Below the pieces are notes generated by a model. That model was given only the letters and a program-made list of their open reading frames with translations. It was not told where the DNA came from and searched no databases. A DNA stretch of 64,000 bases from CAWFGW01 sp963815495 (GTDB lineage Bacteria; Bacteroidota; Bacteroidia; Cytophagales; JAAEPT01). Each line of letters starts with the position of its first letter. Positions within the stretch are counted from its first letter, which is position 1. The position numbers were made by a program, and so were the translations under genes. Below, piece by piece: positions 46,573 through 56,424 of the stretch. The stretch covers positions 62,001-126,000 of the forward strand of contig CAWFGW010000015.1 in assembly GCA_963815495.1 (NCBI GenBank), in the 5' to 3' direction.

Positions 46573-47154
46573 TTAGCCCTCAACTTTATACTGCTCTTCT
46601 TTAAAAAAACGTCTGTCTTTGATCTTTTCAAATAGCATATCCGCTTCCGATTTAACAAGTCCTTGAGCAAATCCTTGAGGTGTGTTTTCATACATAAACG
46701 AAAGAGCGCCACTTGACTTGAGTTGTAATGTTCTATTGCCAAAGTGTTTGGTGGTCATCACTTCATTATTATTTAAACCAAACTGTGTTATTTTTTTAAT
46801 GTGGAAAGTGTTAGTAGGACTAAAAAATTTAAACCTTGTACGTACAGTAAGTATGCCCCTGTTGAAGTTGATAATTTCTTTTCCAGCTATCATAGAAAGC
46901 CATATTCTTATCACGACAAACCCTGCTGCTGTCCAAGCTAACAACCAAAATAAAATAAATAGCTCTGGACCCCATACGCCTTTATTTATTGCGCTTAACA
47001 CCATGAAAAGTGCAAATAATTCACCTCCAAACCAACCACACAACCAAAAAGAAAGAAAAGCCAATCCCATCCAATTTCTTTTTGTAGGGATTTCGATGGT
47101 TAACCCGTGAATGGTTTCGGTAACTGTTGATCTTACTTTGTAGGGTTTTTCCAT
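46573..47154 (-). CDS. Hypothetical two-helix membrane protein
   Basis: The 193-residue protein has two transmembrane helices (about 30-55 and 62-88; LAFLSFWLCGWFGGELFALF and ELFILFWLLAWTAAGFVVIR). A PH-like beta domain follows (about 95-190; LTVRTRFKFFSPTNTFHIKK, NRTLQLKSSGALSFMYEN). I do not recognise a named family; similar bPH-like membrane proteins are common. It lies upstream of arsR on the same strand but separated from it by the ars promoter. Confidence 0.65.
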   Translation of the reverse strand: MEKPYKVRSTVTETIHGLTIEIPTKRNWMGLAFLSFWLCGWFGGELFALFMVLSAINKGVWGPELFILFWLLAWTAAGFVVIRIWLSMIAGKEIINFNRGILTVRTRFKFFSPTNTFHIKKITQFGLNNNEVMTTKHFGNRTLQLKSSGALSFMYENTPQGFAQGLVKSEADMLFEKIKDRRFFKEEQYKVEG

Positions 47155-47217
47155 GTATGCTGATTACTTCTTCTATTAAATATAAATAAAGTACCTCCTT
47201 CTTATTATATTCAATGA

Positions 47218-49357
47218 ATGATTTTTCGCAGAATTATCTTATTTCTCCTCTTAACACTGGTTACGGTCTCGTGTTCTCCACGCCATGACACCTTTGATTT
47301 TTTATCCGTCTCTCTATATATTCTTCCGTTTATTCTAGCACTGGTGTTGTTTAACCTTTCAGAGTTATACAGAGCCCACAAAAGAGCACGAGTAAAAACC
47401 CGTTTTTTTACCTTCAAGCGTTTTAGAACCATCATTGTGGCTATCGGTATGATTTTCATAACCTCAGTTGTCGTTTTTTTCCTCCCCGACAATAGTCCAT
47501 CCACCCCTGCGGAATTAACCAAGTATGGGAAACTCACCAAAGCACCAGAGCTTGAACTGGAAGGCTTGCGACTTCAACATTATGAAAACCCCAATGATCC
47601 AATAATCACTTATCATTATTTTAAAAAAGTAGTCGAACTGGATGAAAATTTCATCCACACCAACAGCTTAATCGGAGAAAATAAATCAACGCCAGGAAAT
47701 TATTTTGAGTTAGCCTGTCTCAACACCTTAAAACTCGATTTTGATAAAGCCTCATTTTATGTGCTTACGTTAGATGAACAGCAACCGGTGGTTTGTTACC
47801 TCAAAGGGCAAGTAGCATTGTATCATGGTGACTCCGCCAATTTTGTGTCTTATTTAATTAAGGAAATCGAAAACGATGGGTTGAAAAAGGAAGCCTACCC
47901 ATTGTTAGCCGGTTATTTTTTAAATAATAACCAACAGGGTTTACTTTATGACTTGGTGAAGTCGGACACCTATTTAAACTACTTACCCAACCACTTAGCT
48001 GGTAGTGTGTATTTTCAACATGGTGATATTGTACGGTATATTTCAAGCATTTTTCTGCACCTCTATCACAAACTGAATATTTATAGTTTCATCGGGGCTT
48101 TCATTATTTTAATTGCTTACACTTTTTTCCTGCGTGAGCTTGATTTATTTAACAAAGAAAAATGGAGCTGGGTAATTCTCCTAGTTGGGTATGGTGTTAT
48201 CAGTCCTTTCTTTGTATTCCCTTTTAGTGATTTTTTAAGTTATGGCTTGGGTTGGCAACGTGGGGATACTCTCGTATCAGAATTTCTTTTTTTTACTCTT
48301 AATGTCGGTTTGGTAGAGGAGTATGTGAAATTATTCCCTTTCATCATCTTACTTTTCTTTACCAAAAAACTGAAAGAGCCATATGATTATATGCTCTTCA
48401 CCTCACTAGTCGCGTTTGGGTTTGCCTTTACTGAAAACCTCATTTATTTCACGGACCAAGGAATCGGAATTATGCAAATCAGAGGAATGTTATCCGTGAT
48501 TGGTCATGCAGTATTTACCTCTACCGTGGGTTATTTATTAGCTTTTTCTCGGTTCAAGAGAAGGTTAGCTCCACCAGCAGTTTTAGTGATGTTGGGGTTA
48601 GTGATTGCAGCATTGCTTCATGGTACTTTCAACTTTTTGATTGGGTCACAAAGTGGGGTTTTATTCCTGAAAGTAGCTTTCTTCCTTTATTTCTTAGCAT
48701 TAGTGCACATGTGGTCTATTATGTTAAACAATTGCATCAATAACTCTTCTTATTTTAACTTTTCTGCATTACCGAAATTAAAAGACTTTCACTTTAAAGC
48801 CACCATTGTGCTGTTGAGCATCATCATTACGGAATATTTATTAACCTCCATTTCCATTGGTAAAACTTATGCTTTCGAAAGTTTGCTGAGTTTCTTTTAT
48901 CCGGGACTTTACTTGGTGTTGTTTCTCTCGAACACACTTAGGTCGCCTTGATTTTTTCAAAAACTATTGGGAACCCGTTGTTCCTCCTTACCGCGAATTG
49001 TTATTTCCGCGAACCGCTAACACGAATGAATATGTAGGCAAACAAATTCGAATAACTCCGACAGAAACAAATAAGTTAGTGCATCTCGGTGATTTAAAAG
49101 GAACCATCGTAGAAAGGAAAATTTACCGAAGGAGCACCAATTGGTTTGTGGTCCAATTATTAAATCCACTACCTATTCGAGAGGTCTATCCCTCATTACT
49201 TTTTATTGAATTTGGAGCAAGTGGTGTTTCTTTGGATGATGAACTAAACAGTAGTTGTGAAATTTATGTAGTGCCTGAAACGATCGATTATAAAAAAATT
49301 AAAATCACGGGGTCGTTATTACGTGCTGGTGAAGCGAAGTTAAATTTACTGGTATAA
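47218..49357 (+). CDS. PrsW-family intramembrane metalloprotease with C-terminal extension (probable frameshift)
   Basis: The first 577 residues contain an N-terminal membrane segment, a helical middle part and then the PrsW core with its metal motifs: VEEYVKLFPF, AFTENLIYF, GHAVFTSTVGY and LLHGTFNF. PrsW proteases cut anti-sigma factors in the membrane. The frame ends at 48951, but the next frame is open without a proper start and continues RLDFFKNYWEPVVPPYREL for 135 residues to 49357. Removing the A at 48940 (CTT-A-GGT) joins them into one protein of about 712 residues. If the shift is real, the tail is a separate remnant. Confidence 0.65.
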
Positions 49358-49394
49358 AAAAACCTCAGCAAATTTTTTCGTATATTAGGTTGGT

Positions 49395-50549
49395 ATGTAC
49401 CTCAAACAATTAGGTAAAAAAATCGTCTCCTTAGGAGTTATCATCATCTGCATTCATCTGCTTTTGCTGATAACTGGAAAAGCCTATATCTGGAAAGCTA
49501 TTTGGTACAATTTCCCTGGGATATATGATCACGAGATTTTTTTTAATAATCACATTCTACCATCTACAGATCCACAACCTTGGGCAGACGTCTGCTAATT
49601 ACAATAAAACACCTCTTTCCCCTGAGTTAGAAGCGCTTCACAAACATATAAAAACGACTGCTTATGTCGTGATAAAAAATGACTCAGTCATTCAAGAAAA
49701 TTATTGGATAGATGGTGACACTGCTGTCATTTCCAACTCTTTTTCGATTGCAAAAAGTTATGTAAGCATGCTGATTGGCTTTGCCATTCAAGACAAATAC
49801 ATTCGTTCGGTTGATCAGCCCATCGGTGATTTTTTACCTTATTTTAGAAGCGAGGGAAAAGAAAAAATCACCATTAAACATTTGTTACAGATGTCATCGG
49901 GCTTAAGTTGGGATGAATCGTATACCGGTCCTCTTTCAATTACTACGCAAGGGTATTACGGCAACGATTTAGAAAAGCTTATCAAAGGCTTAAAGGTGAT
50001 TTCTGAACCAGGAAAAGAATTTAGGTACCTTAGTGGTGACACACAACTTTTAGGTTTAGTGCTCAAAAAAGCAACAGGTTATTCGCTTAGCGAATATTTA
50101 TACTTAAAATTTTGGAATCCTGTGGCGCTGAAAATCAAGCACTTTGGAGCACCGATAACCTCTATGGTCGGGAAAAAGCATTTTGTTGTATCAGCGCTAC
50201 GGCAAAAGATTATGCAAGAATTGGCAAGTTGTATTTGAATAAAGGAAAATGGAAAGGCGCTCAATTGTTAAACAGCTCGTATGTAAATGCTAGCTTAGAG
50301 CCAAACGGCTATTTCGATCCGCAGAGTAAAACTAGTTGTGATTTTTATGGCTACCAATGGTGGCTTATCCCTAACTACTTAGGTCACGACATTTTTTATG
50401 CCCGAGGAATTCTAGGTCAGTTTATTATTTGTATTCCCGAAAAGAACATCATCATCGTACGCCTTGGCCATGAACGAGGCGATAAAAAAGATGGTATTCA
50501 TCACATCATCACCTATGCAATGATTGATGAGGTGCTGAAGAATTTTTAG
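49395..50549 (+). CDS. Beta-lactamase-fold serine hydrolase, membrane anchored (two frameshifts)
   Basis: Restored length is about 384 residues. An N-terminal transmembrane anchor (about 12-33) precedes a class C beta-lactamase/D-aminopeptidase-like domain with the SxxK nucleophile in FSIAKSYVSML, the central YLSGDTQLLG and family blocks LLQMSSGLSWDE and GAENQALWS. An extra base near 49590 (GAC-G-TCT) and a missing T near 50123 (CCTGT-GGCGCT) break the frame but give net zero. It acts outside the cytoplasm on peptide or ester bonds; the substrate is unknown. Confidence 0.78.
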
Positions 50550-50623
50550 TCCAACCTCCTTAGTGCTCTTCAAAATTGCATCTCCCTTTTTTTTAAGCTT
50601 TCTTTGCACCCTAATTTCTAACC

Positions 50624-50980
50624 ATGAACAAAGTATATTATCTACATACTTGCTCTACGTGTCAACGCATTTTAAAGGACCTCAACTGGCCCGAATCGTT
50701 TGAGAAGCAAAACATCAAAGAAACGGCTATCACCGAAAAGCAGTTGGATGAAATGGCACAACTAGCCGGTTCCTACGAAAGTCTTTTTAGTAGAAAAGCC
50801 ATGAAATATAGAGCTTTGGGATTAAACAACGAGACGCTCAGCGAACAAGATTATCGCAAATACATACTCGAAGAATACACCTTCTTAAAACGACCTGTGT
50901 TTATTCTTGGCAACGAAATATTTATCGGCAACTCAAAAACTATCGTAGAAGCCGTGCAACAAAAACTAGCAAACTTATGA
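50624..50980 (+). CDS. ArsC/Spx-family thioredoxin-fold protein
   Basis: The 118-residue protein begins MNKVYYLHTCSTCQRIL, with a CxxC site as in Spx/YffB/ArsC-like proteins, and has RPVFILGNE near residue 96. It is not the phosphatase-type ArsC of the ars operon. It may be a glutaredoxin-like reductase or a Spx-type regulator; the latter is proven mainly in Firmicutes. A TTTCTTTG box at 50598-50605 is a possible promoter. Its stop overlaps yicC (ATGA). Confidence 0.82.
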   Translation: MNKVYYLHTCSTCQRILKDLNWPESFEKQNIKETAITEKQLDEMAQLAGSYESLFSRKAMKYRALGLNNETLSEQDYRKYILEEYTFLKRPVFILGNEIFIGNSKTIVEAVQQKLANL

Positions 50981-51855
50981 TGAAATCAATGACCGGTTTC
51001 GGTTCGTCACTTGTAGAAACCGATGGGTTTAAAATAGCGGTAGAGGTAAAGACGCTGAACTCAAAAACACTGGATGCAAATATGCGTCTTCCTCGTCAGT
51101 TTTCTGATAAAGAGTTAGAAGTGAGAAACCTTCTCAATGAAAGTCTGGAGCGAGGTAAAGTTTCACTCAACATTGAATTTCAAAAAACAGGTAATGTAGA
51201 AACAAGTGCCAAAGTGAACATTCCTGTATTTAAAGCCTATTACCAACAACTGTCAGATGCTGCTGATGCCGTTGGAGCTGACAAAGCTGACATTTACCGT
51301 TTAGCCCTGGGCATGAACAACGCTATTGAAACGGTTTCGGAAGGAAAAGCTTCAGAAGATGAATGGAAGCTAGTGCTGAATGGTTTGAAAACCGCTTTAG
51401 CAGAATGCAACAGCTTTCGAGATGATGAAGGAAGAAAGTTGGAAGAGAAATTTGTCGGCTACATCGACACCATTGAAGGGCTTTTAAAAACGGTGATTAC
51501 CCAAGACCCACAGCGCATTGAAAACCTCAGAAAACGGATTAATGATAAGATAAGCGAGTTATTGACCCCAGAGCAAACAGACAAAAACCGCTTTGAACAG
51601 GAGTTAATTTACTACATCGAAAAACTCGACATCACAGAAGAGAAAGTACGTCTTCAAAACCACCTTAACTACTTTAGAGAGGTGATGAGCAGTGCCGAAA
51701 ATACCGGTAAAAAACTCGGTTTTATTTCCCAGGAATTAGGTCGTGAAATCAATACCATTGGCTCGAAAGCTAACGATGTGGTGATTCAAAAATCAGTCGT
51801 TTGCATGAAAGAAGAGTTGGAAAAAATTAAAGAGCAGCTACTCAACATATTATAA
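50977..51855 (+). CDS. YicC family endoribonuclease-like protein
   Basis: The 292-residue protein starts MMKSMTGFGSSLVETDGFK, the YicC signature, followed by EVKTLNSKTLDANMRLPRQF and the C-terminal DUF1732 block SAENTGKKLGFISQELGREI and NTIGSKANDV. YicC (RnzM) has been reported as an RNase acting on small RNA. Normal length. In many Bacteroidota gmk follows; here grpE follows instead. Confidence 0.92.
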   Translation: MMKSMTGFGSSLVETDGFKIAVEVKTLNSKTLDANMRLPRQFSDKELEVRNLLNESLERGKVSLNIEFQKTGNVETSAKVNIPVFKAYYQQLSDAADAVGADKADIYRLALGMNNAIETVSEGKASEDEWKLVLNGLKTALAECNSFRDDEGRKLEEKFVGYIDTIEGLLKTVITQDPQRIENLRKRINDKISELLTPEQTDKNRFEQELIYYIEKLDITEEKVRLQNHLNYFREVMSSAENTGKKLGFISQELGREINTIGSKANDVVIQKSVVCMKEELEKIKEQLLNIL

Positions 51856-51858
51856 GTC

Positions 51859-51871
51859 TGCCAAGTTGGCA
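51859..51871 (+). promoter_or_regulatory. Palindrome upstream of grpE-dnaJ
   Basis: TGCCAA-G-TTGGCA is a perfect 6-bp inverted repeat immediately after yicC and about 60 bases before the grpE ATG. It differs from CIRCE (HrcA). As the only dyad ahead of a heat-shock pair it may be an operator or the -33 region of a stress promoter. Function inferred. Confidence 0.35.
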
Positions 51872-51933
51872 CAAATTAGTGGGTGGCAAAGAAATTGATA
51901 ACCCAGAGAGAAGAAAAAATCATCAGTAAAAAC

Positions 51934-52492
51934 ATGAGCACACAAGAAGAGCAACACAACGAGCAGGAAGAAATAAACCAAGAGCTACATGATGACACGC
52001 AAGTAGCTGATGAGCAACAAGAAGCTCCTAGCGATGCTAACGCTGAAGAAAGTCAACCAAAAGACGAACTGACTGAACAAAAAGAAAAATATTTACGCCT
52101 TTATTCTGAATTTGAAAACTTCAGAAGAAGAACCAATAAAGAAAAGCTAGAGATGATCACCACTGCTAACGAACGTTTGGTGGTTGACTTGTTACCTATT
52201 CTTAGATGACTTCGAAAGAGCCATGAAAAGTGTGGGTGATGAAGCTGGTGCTGAAAGCTTGAAAGAAGGTGTTGATTTAATATATAATAAACTGTACAAA
52301 ACTTTAGAAAGCAAAGGGTTGAAACCAATCAATGCTACTGGTGAAGTGTTTGATGCAGAATTGCACGAAGCAATAACCCAAATACCTTCTCCATCAGAAG
52401 ATATGAAGGGAAAAGTGATAGACGAAGTTGAAAAAGGATACTACTTAGGAGAAAAGGTAATCCGATATTCAAAAGTAGTGATAGGAGCGTAA
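51934..52492 (+). CDS. grpE: GrpE nucleotide exchange factor (one frameshift)
   Basis: GrpE releases ADP from DnaK. The restored protein of about 185 residues has an acidic disordered N-terminus, the coiled-coil motif YLRLYSEFENFRRRTNKEK, then DLLPILDDFERAMKS and the C-terminal beta wing LHEAITQIPSPSED. An extra A at 52204 (CTT-A-GAT) gives a false stop at 52207. The family is essential at high temperature, so sequence error is likely. The ATG at 51934 is preferred over the GTG at 51883. dnaJ follows after three bases. Confidence 0.9.
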
Positions 52493-52495
52493 GCC

Positions 52496-53641
52496 ATGGC
52501 AAAAAGAGATTATTACGACATATTAGGAGTTAGCAAATCTGCTACACCAGAGGAGATTAAAAAAGCCTACCGTAAGACGGCTATTAAATATCACCCAGAC
52601 AAAAACCCTGACAACAAAGAAGCAGAAGACAAGTTCAAAGAAGCTGCTGAAGCCTATGAGGTGTTAAGCAACGAACAAAAACGTCAGCAGTATGACCGAT
52701 TCGGACACGAAGGCATGCGCGGTGGCGGTGGTTTTGGCGGTGGCGGCATGGACATGAACGACATCTTCTCCCAATTTGGTGATGTATTTGGCGGTGGAGG
52801 CGGTGGCTTCGAAAGTTTCTTTGGCGGTGGTCGAGGAGGTGGTTCACGCATGCGAAAAGGCTCAAACCTTCGCATCAAACTAAAACTGAACCTTGAAGAA
52901 ATTGCCCAAGGGGTTGAGAAAAAAATTAAAGTAAAACGTAATAACTCCTGTTCGGCTTGTAGTGGTACAGGAGCCAAAAACGGTACTGAATTAGATACGT
53001 GTAACACCTGTAACGGTGTTGGACAAATACAAAAAGTGGTGAACACCATGCTCGGACAAATGGTGTCTAGCGCTACGTGTCCAACCTGTAAAGGGCAGGG
53101 TAAAATCATTAAAGAACGTTGTGGCGTATGTCATGGTGACGGTGTGACATTAGAGGAAGAAGTATTAAGCATCAACATCCCTGCTGGTGTGGCTGATGGC
53201 ATGCAACTTTCGATGAGTGGCAAAGGTAACTTCCCTCCAGGAGGTGGAGTTCCTGGTGACTTACTCATCATGATTGAAGAAGAAGAAAGTGGTGTGCTGC
53301 ACCGTGAAGGTAACAATGTGGTGTATGACTTGTACATCAACTTTGTGGATGCTGTGTTGGGTACTTCAGTGGATATACCAACCATTACTGGAAAAGCAAA
53401 AATCAAAATAGAGCCAGGAACCCAAAGCGGAAAAATACTTCGCTTACGTGGCAAAGGCATCAAGGACTTAAACGGTTATGCTACGGGTGACCAACTGGTA
53501 CATGTAAATGTTTGGACTCCAAAGCAAGTTTCTGCGGATGAGAAAAAAGCATTAGAAACCTTGCGCGAGTCAGGTAACTTTACCCCTAATCCAGGCAAAG
53601 GTGAGAAAGGATTCTTTGAGAAAATTAAGGAATTCTTTTAA
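52496..53641 (+). CDS. dnaJ: Chaperone DnaJ (Hsp40, type A)
   Basis: The 381-residue co-chaperone stimulates DnaK ATPase. Domains: J domain with HPD (KYHPDKNPD, about 33-35), a long Gly/Phe-rich region (about 75-125, unusually glycine rich), four zinc repeats (CSACSGTG, CNTCNGVG, CPTCKGQG, CGVCHGDG) and the substrate-binding C-terminus. All features are intact. It forms an operon with grpE. Confidence 0.97.
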   Translation: MAKRDYYDILGVSKSATPEEIKKAYRKTAIKYHPDKNPDNKEAEDKFKEAAEAYEVLSNEQKRQQYDRFGHEGMRGGGGFGGGGMDMNDIFSQFGDVFGGGGGGFESFFGGGRGGGSRMRKGSNLRIKLKLNLEEIAQGVEKKIKVKRNNSCSACSGTGAKNGTELDTCNTCNGVGQIQKVVNTMLGQMVSSATCPTCKGQGKIIKERCGVCHGDGVTLEEEVLSINIPAGVADGMQLSMSGKGNFPPGGGVPGDLLIMIEEEESGVLHREGNNVVYDLYINFVDAVLGTSVDIPTITGKAKIKIEPGTQSGKILRLRGKGIKDLNGYATGDQLVHVNVWTPKQVSADEKKALETLRESGNFTPNPGKGEKGFFEKIKEFF

Positions 53642-53704
53642 TAGACAGTCATTCTGGCCAGAGGGAAGAATCTCTGGGAGCATGACGCAGTTTCATAATA
53701 TTAG

Positions 53705-53739
53705 AAAAGGGAAAGCATTGAGGTGTTTTCCCTTTTTTT
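53705..53739 (+). terminator. Terminator of the grpE-dnaJ operon
   Basis: AAAAGGGAAA pairs with TTTCCCTTTT over a loop containing GCATTGAGGTG, followed by more T. It lies 64 bases after dnaJ's stop. A nearly identical hairpin is at 58211. A short frame overlapping the end of dnaJ here is not credible. The rest of 53740-53926 holds no gene. Confidence 0.8.
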
Positions 53740-53926
53740 GTGTCAAAAATCTATTTCTCAATAGTCCGCATTTAACGAAGCATAACGCGTTAGTAAAATG
53801 TTGTTTGTGTCCAAAGTCTATGACTTCAATAAACTCACAATTTTAATTAGTAAAGATTTTGTTTTACTTTAGCTGGAGAAAACAATTTGCTTTTCACGTA
53901 TTCAATCACCACCAATTCACAGCTTT

Positions 53927-54979
53927 ATGAAAAATATTTTAACCACTTTATTTTTATCGCTATCGTTTTTAGGTTTTTCTGACACCTCTGTAAACATAAA
54001 AATTGAAGGATGGGATGGCGATTGGTATGAAGGGAATAACCGATTTTATCAAGAACTAAATGATAATGGTGATATCACCTTAAGCATACATACCTATTCT
54101 ACAAATGATTTTATAACTTACGATACCGCTTCAAAAATCTTATATACCTACAACACAGAGGGCAATTTAATCTTGACCAATTTTTATAGCTTAGGAAGTA
54201 ATGGTTTATATAATAATAAACGGGTTGAAAACTATTACTCCAATAATTTATTGGACAGTATTATTACTTATACCATCAGTTCTACAGGCACAGCCTCAAA
54301 ATCGAGAAGGGAATATTATGAGTATGATGCTAATGGAAATGCTATTGATGAGTATATCTATGTTCTGAGCAGTTCTGGTTGGTTTGGGACGCGTATTTTA
54401 AATAGATATGAAAACGGATTACTTGTTAGAAAGGAAGTTGGTTATGAGGCTGGTTCTTTTTGGGATTTAGACTCTATGGACTCTTTGTTTTATAATGAAA
54501 AGGAACAGCTCATCGAATCAATCCATTATAGTTATGATTTGTCTCCAGTTTCTGCCTTAACTTATGAATATGATTTAAATAATAATCGAACAAAACTCAC
54601 TTCTTATTCTTATTCAGCTGAAACGCGAATTCCGTTAACCATCGTAAACACCACCTATGATGAATCAAACAGAGTGAGTACAATTATTAATCAATCCTAT
54701 AGTGCAGGTGAGTGGAACAACACAACACGAACAAGTTACAACTATTCAACGGTTATTACTGACTTTACGACATTCCATAACGAACTGGCTTATAACAACC
54801 CTGTTGGAAATACCCTTTCCTTTTCTGACCATAAAGCGCATCAAATTACAATATTAAATACGAATGGTCAAGTGGTGCTGCAGTCAACAAAAACCATCAC
54901 TGACGTTTCAAGTTTAACATCAGGAACCTATATCCTCATTATTGATACTGTTCTTAAAAAGAGTTTTATCAAGCTTTAG
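53927..54979 (+). CDS. Secreted YD-like repeat protein with T9SS-type C-terminus
   Basis: The 350-residue protein has a signal peptide (about 1-18). The middle carries repeats such as YYEYDANGNAIDEY, TYEYDLNNNRTKL and NTTYDESNRVSTI, the same style as the gene at 4388, marking the two as paralogues. The C-terminal 70 residues (NNPVGNTLSFSD, ITILNTNGQVVLQS, LTSGTYILII) match a T9SS sorting domain in which the usual YPNP is NNPVG. Surface or secreted; no catalytic site recognised. Confidence 0.75.
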   Translation: MKNILTTLFLSLSFLGFSDTSVNIKIEGWDGDWYEGNNRFYQELNDNGDITLSIHTYSTNDFITYDTASKILYTYNTEGNLILTNFYSLGSNGLYNNKRVENYYSNNLLDSIITYTISSTGTASKSRREYYEYDANGNAIDEYIYVLSSSGWFGTRILNRYENGLLVRKEVGYEAGSFWDLDSMDSLFYNEKEQLIESIHYSYDLSPVSALTYEYDLNNNRTKLTSYSYSAETRIPLTIVNTTYDESNRVSTIINQSYSAGEWNNTTRTSYNYSTVITDFTTFHNELAYNNPVGNTLSFSDHKAHQITILNTNGQVVLQSTKTITDVSSLTSGTYILIIDTVLKKSFIKL

Positions 54980-55071
54980 AAATAGTTATTGGATTAAACG
55001 CACGTAGGGAGCGGGTTTAACGCTTTATTAGCCTTATTGACACATTCTATATTAGCCCACTAAGTCTTTAA

Positions 55072-56223
55072 CTAATTTAATAACACCTCATTTTTAGGAT
55101 ATTCTTCATTTTGTGAAGGTGTCATTCCTGTCTTCTTTTTATAGATGCGATAAAAGGAAGCTCTATTACTAAACCCAACTTCTAACGCTATACCTTCAAT
55201 AGTAAGGTGAGAGTCAGTTTTTGACTTCTCAATGAACGCCTCAATCCGATATTCATTTACAAACTCATGAAAAGATTGATTGAGGTATTGATTAAGGCAT
55301 TTGCTTACAAGATAAACAGGCTCATCAACTAATTCAGCTAACAACTTTACATTTAAGTCTGTGGTTTTATAATGACCTTCCTCCATACACAATACCAGTT
55401 TTTGAGCAATAGCAGCAAGTCGTTCTTTATTTGATTCTGTTTCTTCTTTGTCTTTAGCATTCAAATTTTCTTCTATTACTTCATTTTGAGAGATAAATCG
55501 TTCGAATTCTTCGTGTGCAAACACACTATTGAAATTAAATGCTGCTATGAAAATAAATAAGAATATTGCCATTAAAACTAACGGTAGATACAGATACTGC
55601 ACCTCTGAAAAAGGGAAAATAGCATATAAGGCTATGGTGGCAAGGTTCAACAGCCATATAAAAAGTATGAAGAAAAACACATACCGCTCTCGGGTTGAGG
55701 CTATGTTAGAAAACACTTTTTTAATTTTTCCCTTATAGCGTACATATTGAACCAACGCCATTGTGAAATAAGTTTGTTGCAGCACAATAAATACCGTATC
55801 CATAATTTCCATTTGCTCAGGATATGGCCCTAATTCCAACCCTCTAAAGAAAGCACTAACAGCATTTACTCCACCAATCTCAAGGTTTGCAATCATGTAC
55901 ACGCAGTAAAAAAGCGCTGTACCAGTAAGATAGAGGACTGGGTTTTTCCAGTTAAACTTCATCCCCATCATAATGATGACATAATAATAGACGAGTGGAC
56001 CGAAAAAAAATGCAGTCAAAATTGAGCAATAGATGAAGTAGGAAAACTGTGCTGCAGCACCTGACAAGATTAAAACATTGGCAATAAAATTAATAGCCGG
56101 ATTAATAATTATAAGAGCTAAAATTTTATTTGGATGAGCATTATTCCTTTTGAAAAAGAGTACTAGAAAAGCAAAAAATAAATTAGCAGTAGCTACGATG
56201 TTTAGTGTTATTAGTCCATCCAC
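55072..56223 (-). CDS. Membrane-anchored AraC-family transcriptional regulator
   Basis: The 383-residue protein has about seven N-terminal transmembrane helices (about 5-225) and a C-terminal AraC/XylS DNA-binding domain (about 275-375) with two helix-turn-helix units (LAELVDEPVYLVSKCLNQYL and IEGIALEVGFSNRASFYRIY). This architecture, common in Bacteroidota, implies sensing at the membrane. The ligand is unknown. It is divergent from the SBBP-repeat T9SS gene at 56425, 200 bases away, a candidate target. Confidence 0.85.
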   Translation of the reverse strand: MDGLITLNIVATANLFFAFLVLFFKRNNAHPNKILALIIINPAINFIANVLILSGAAAQFSYFIYCSILTAFFFGPLVYYYVIIMMGMKFNWKNPVLYLTGTALFYCVYMIANLEIGGVNAVSAFFRGLELGPYPEQMEIMDTVFIVLQQTYFTMALVQYVRYKGKIKKVFSNIASTRERYVFFFILFIWLLNLATIALYAIFPFSEVQYLYLPLVLMAIFLFIFIAAFNFNSVFAHEEFERFISQNEVIEENLNAKDKEETESNKERLAAIAQKLVLCMEEGHYKTTDLNVKLLAELVDEPVYLVSKCLNQYLNQSFHEFVNEYRIEAFIEKSKTDSHLTIEGIALEVGFSNRASFYRIYKKKTGMTPSQNEEYPKNEVLLN

Positions 56224-56424
56224 TAAACTAAAATAACTTATTAGTCAGCTTAATTAAAGGATTTTAACAAATAAAATTTTGTGTTAGCCTTATTCCTAAA
56301 ATAAGGTAAAATATGTCTCATTATTAATAAAAAAAGCCTCTATTCTAAGTTATGAGACAACTCAATTTTCTACACTTTTTTTAAAAGGGTTAGTTTGAGA
56401 CGTGTAAAATATTAATCCATTATT

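Noticed and set aside
51850..51890. Sigma-54 promoter at TTGGCAC upstream of grpE
   Set aside because: The -12 TTGC element is absent at the right spacing (AGTG is found); only the dyad remains of interest.
52684..53109. 141-codon proline-rich frame antisense to dnaJ
   Set aside because: Complement of the glycine-rich DnaJ linker; a shadow frame.
53601..53846. 81-codon frame overlapping the end of dnaJ
   Set aside because: It crosses the dnaJ terminator and has no start context.
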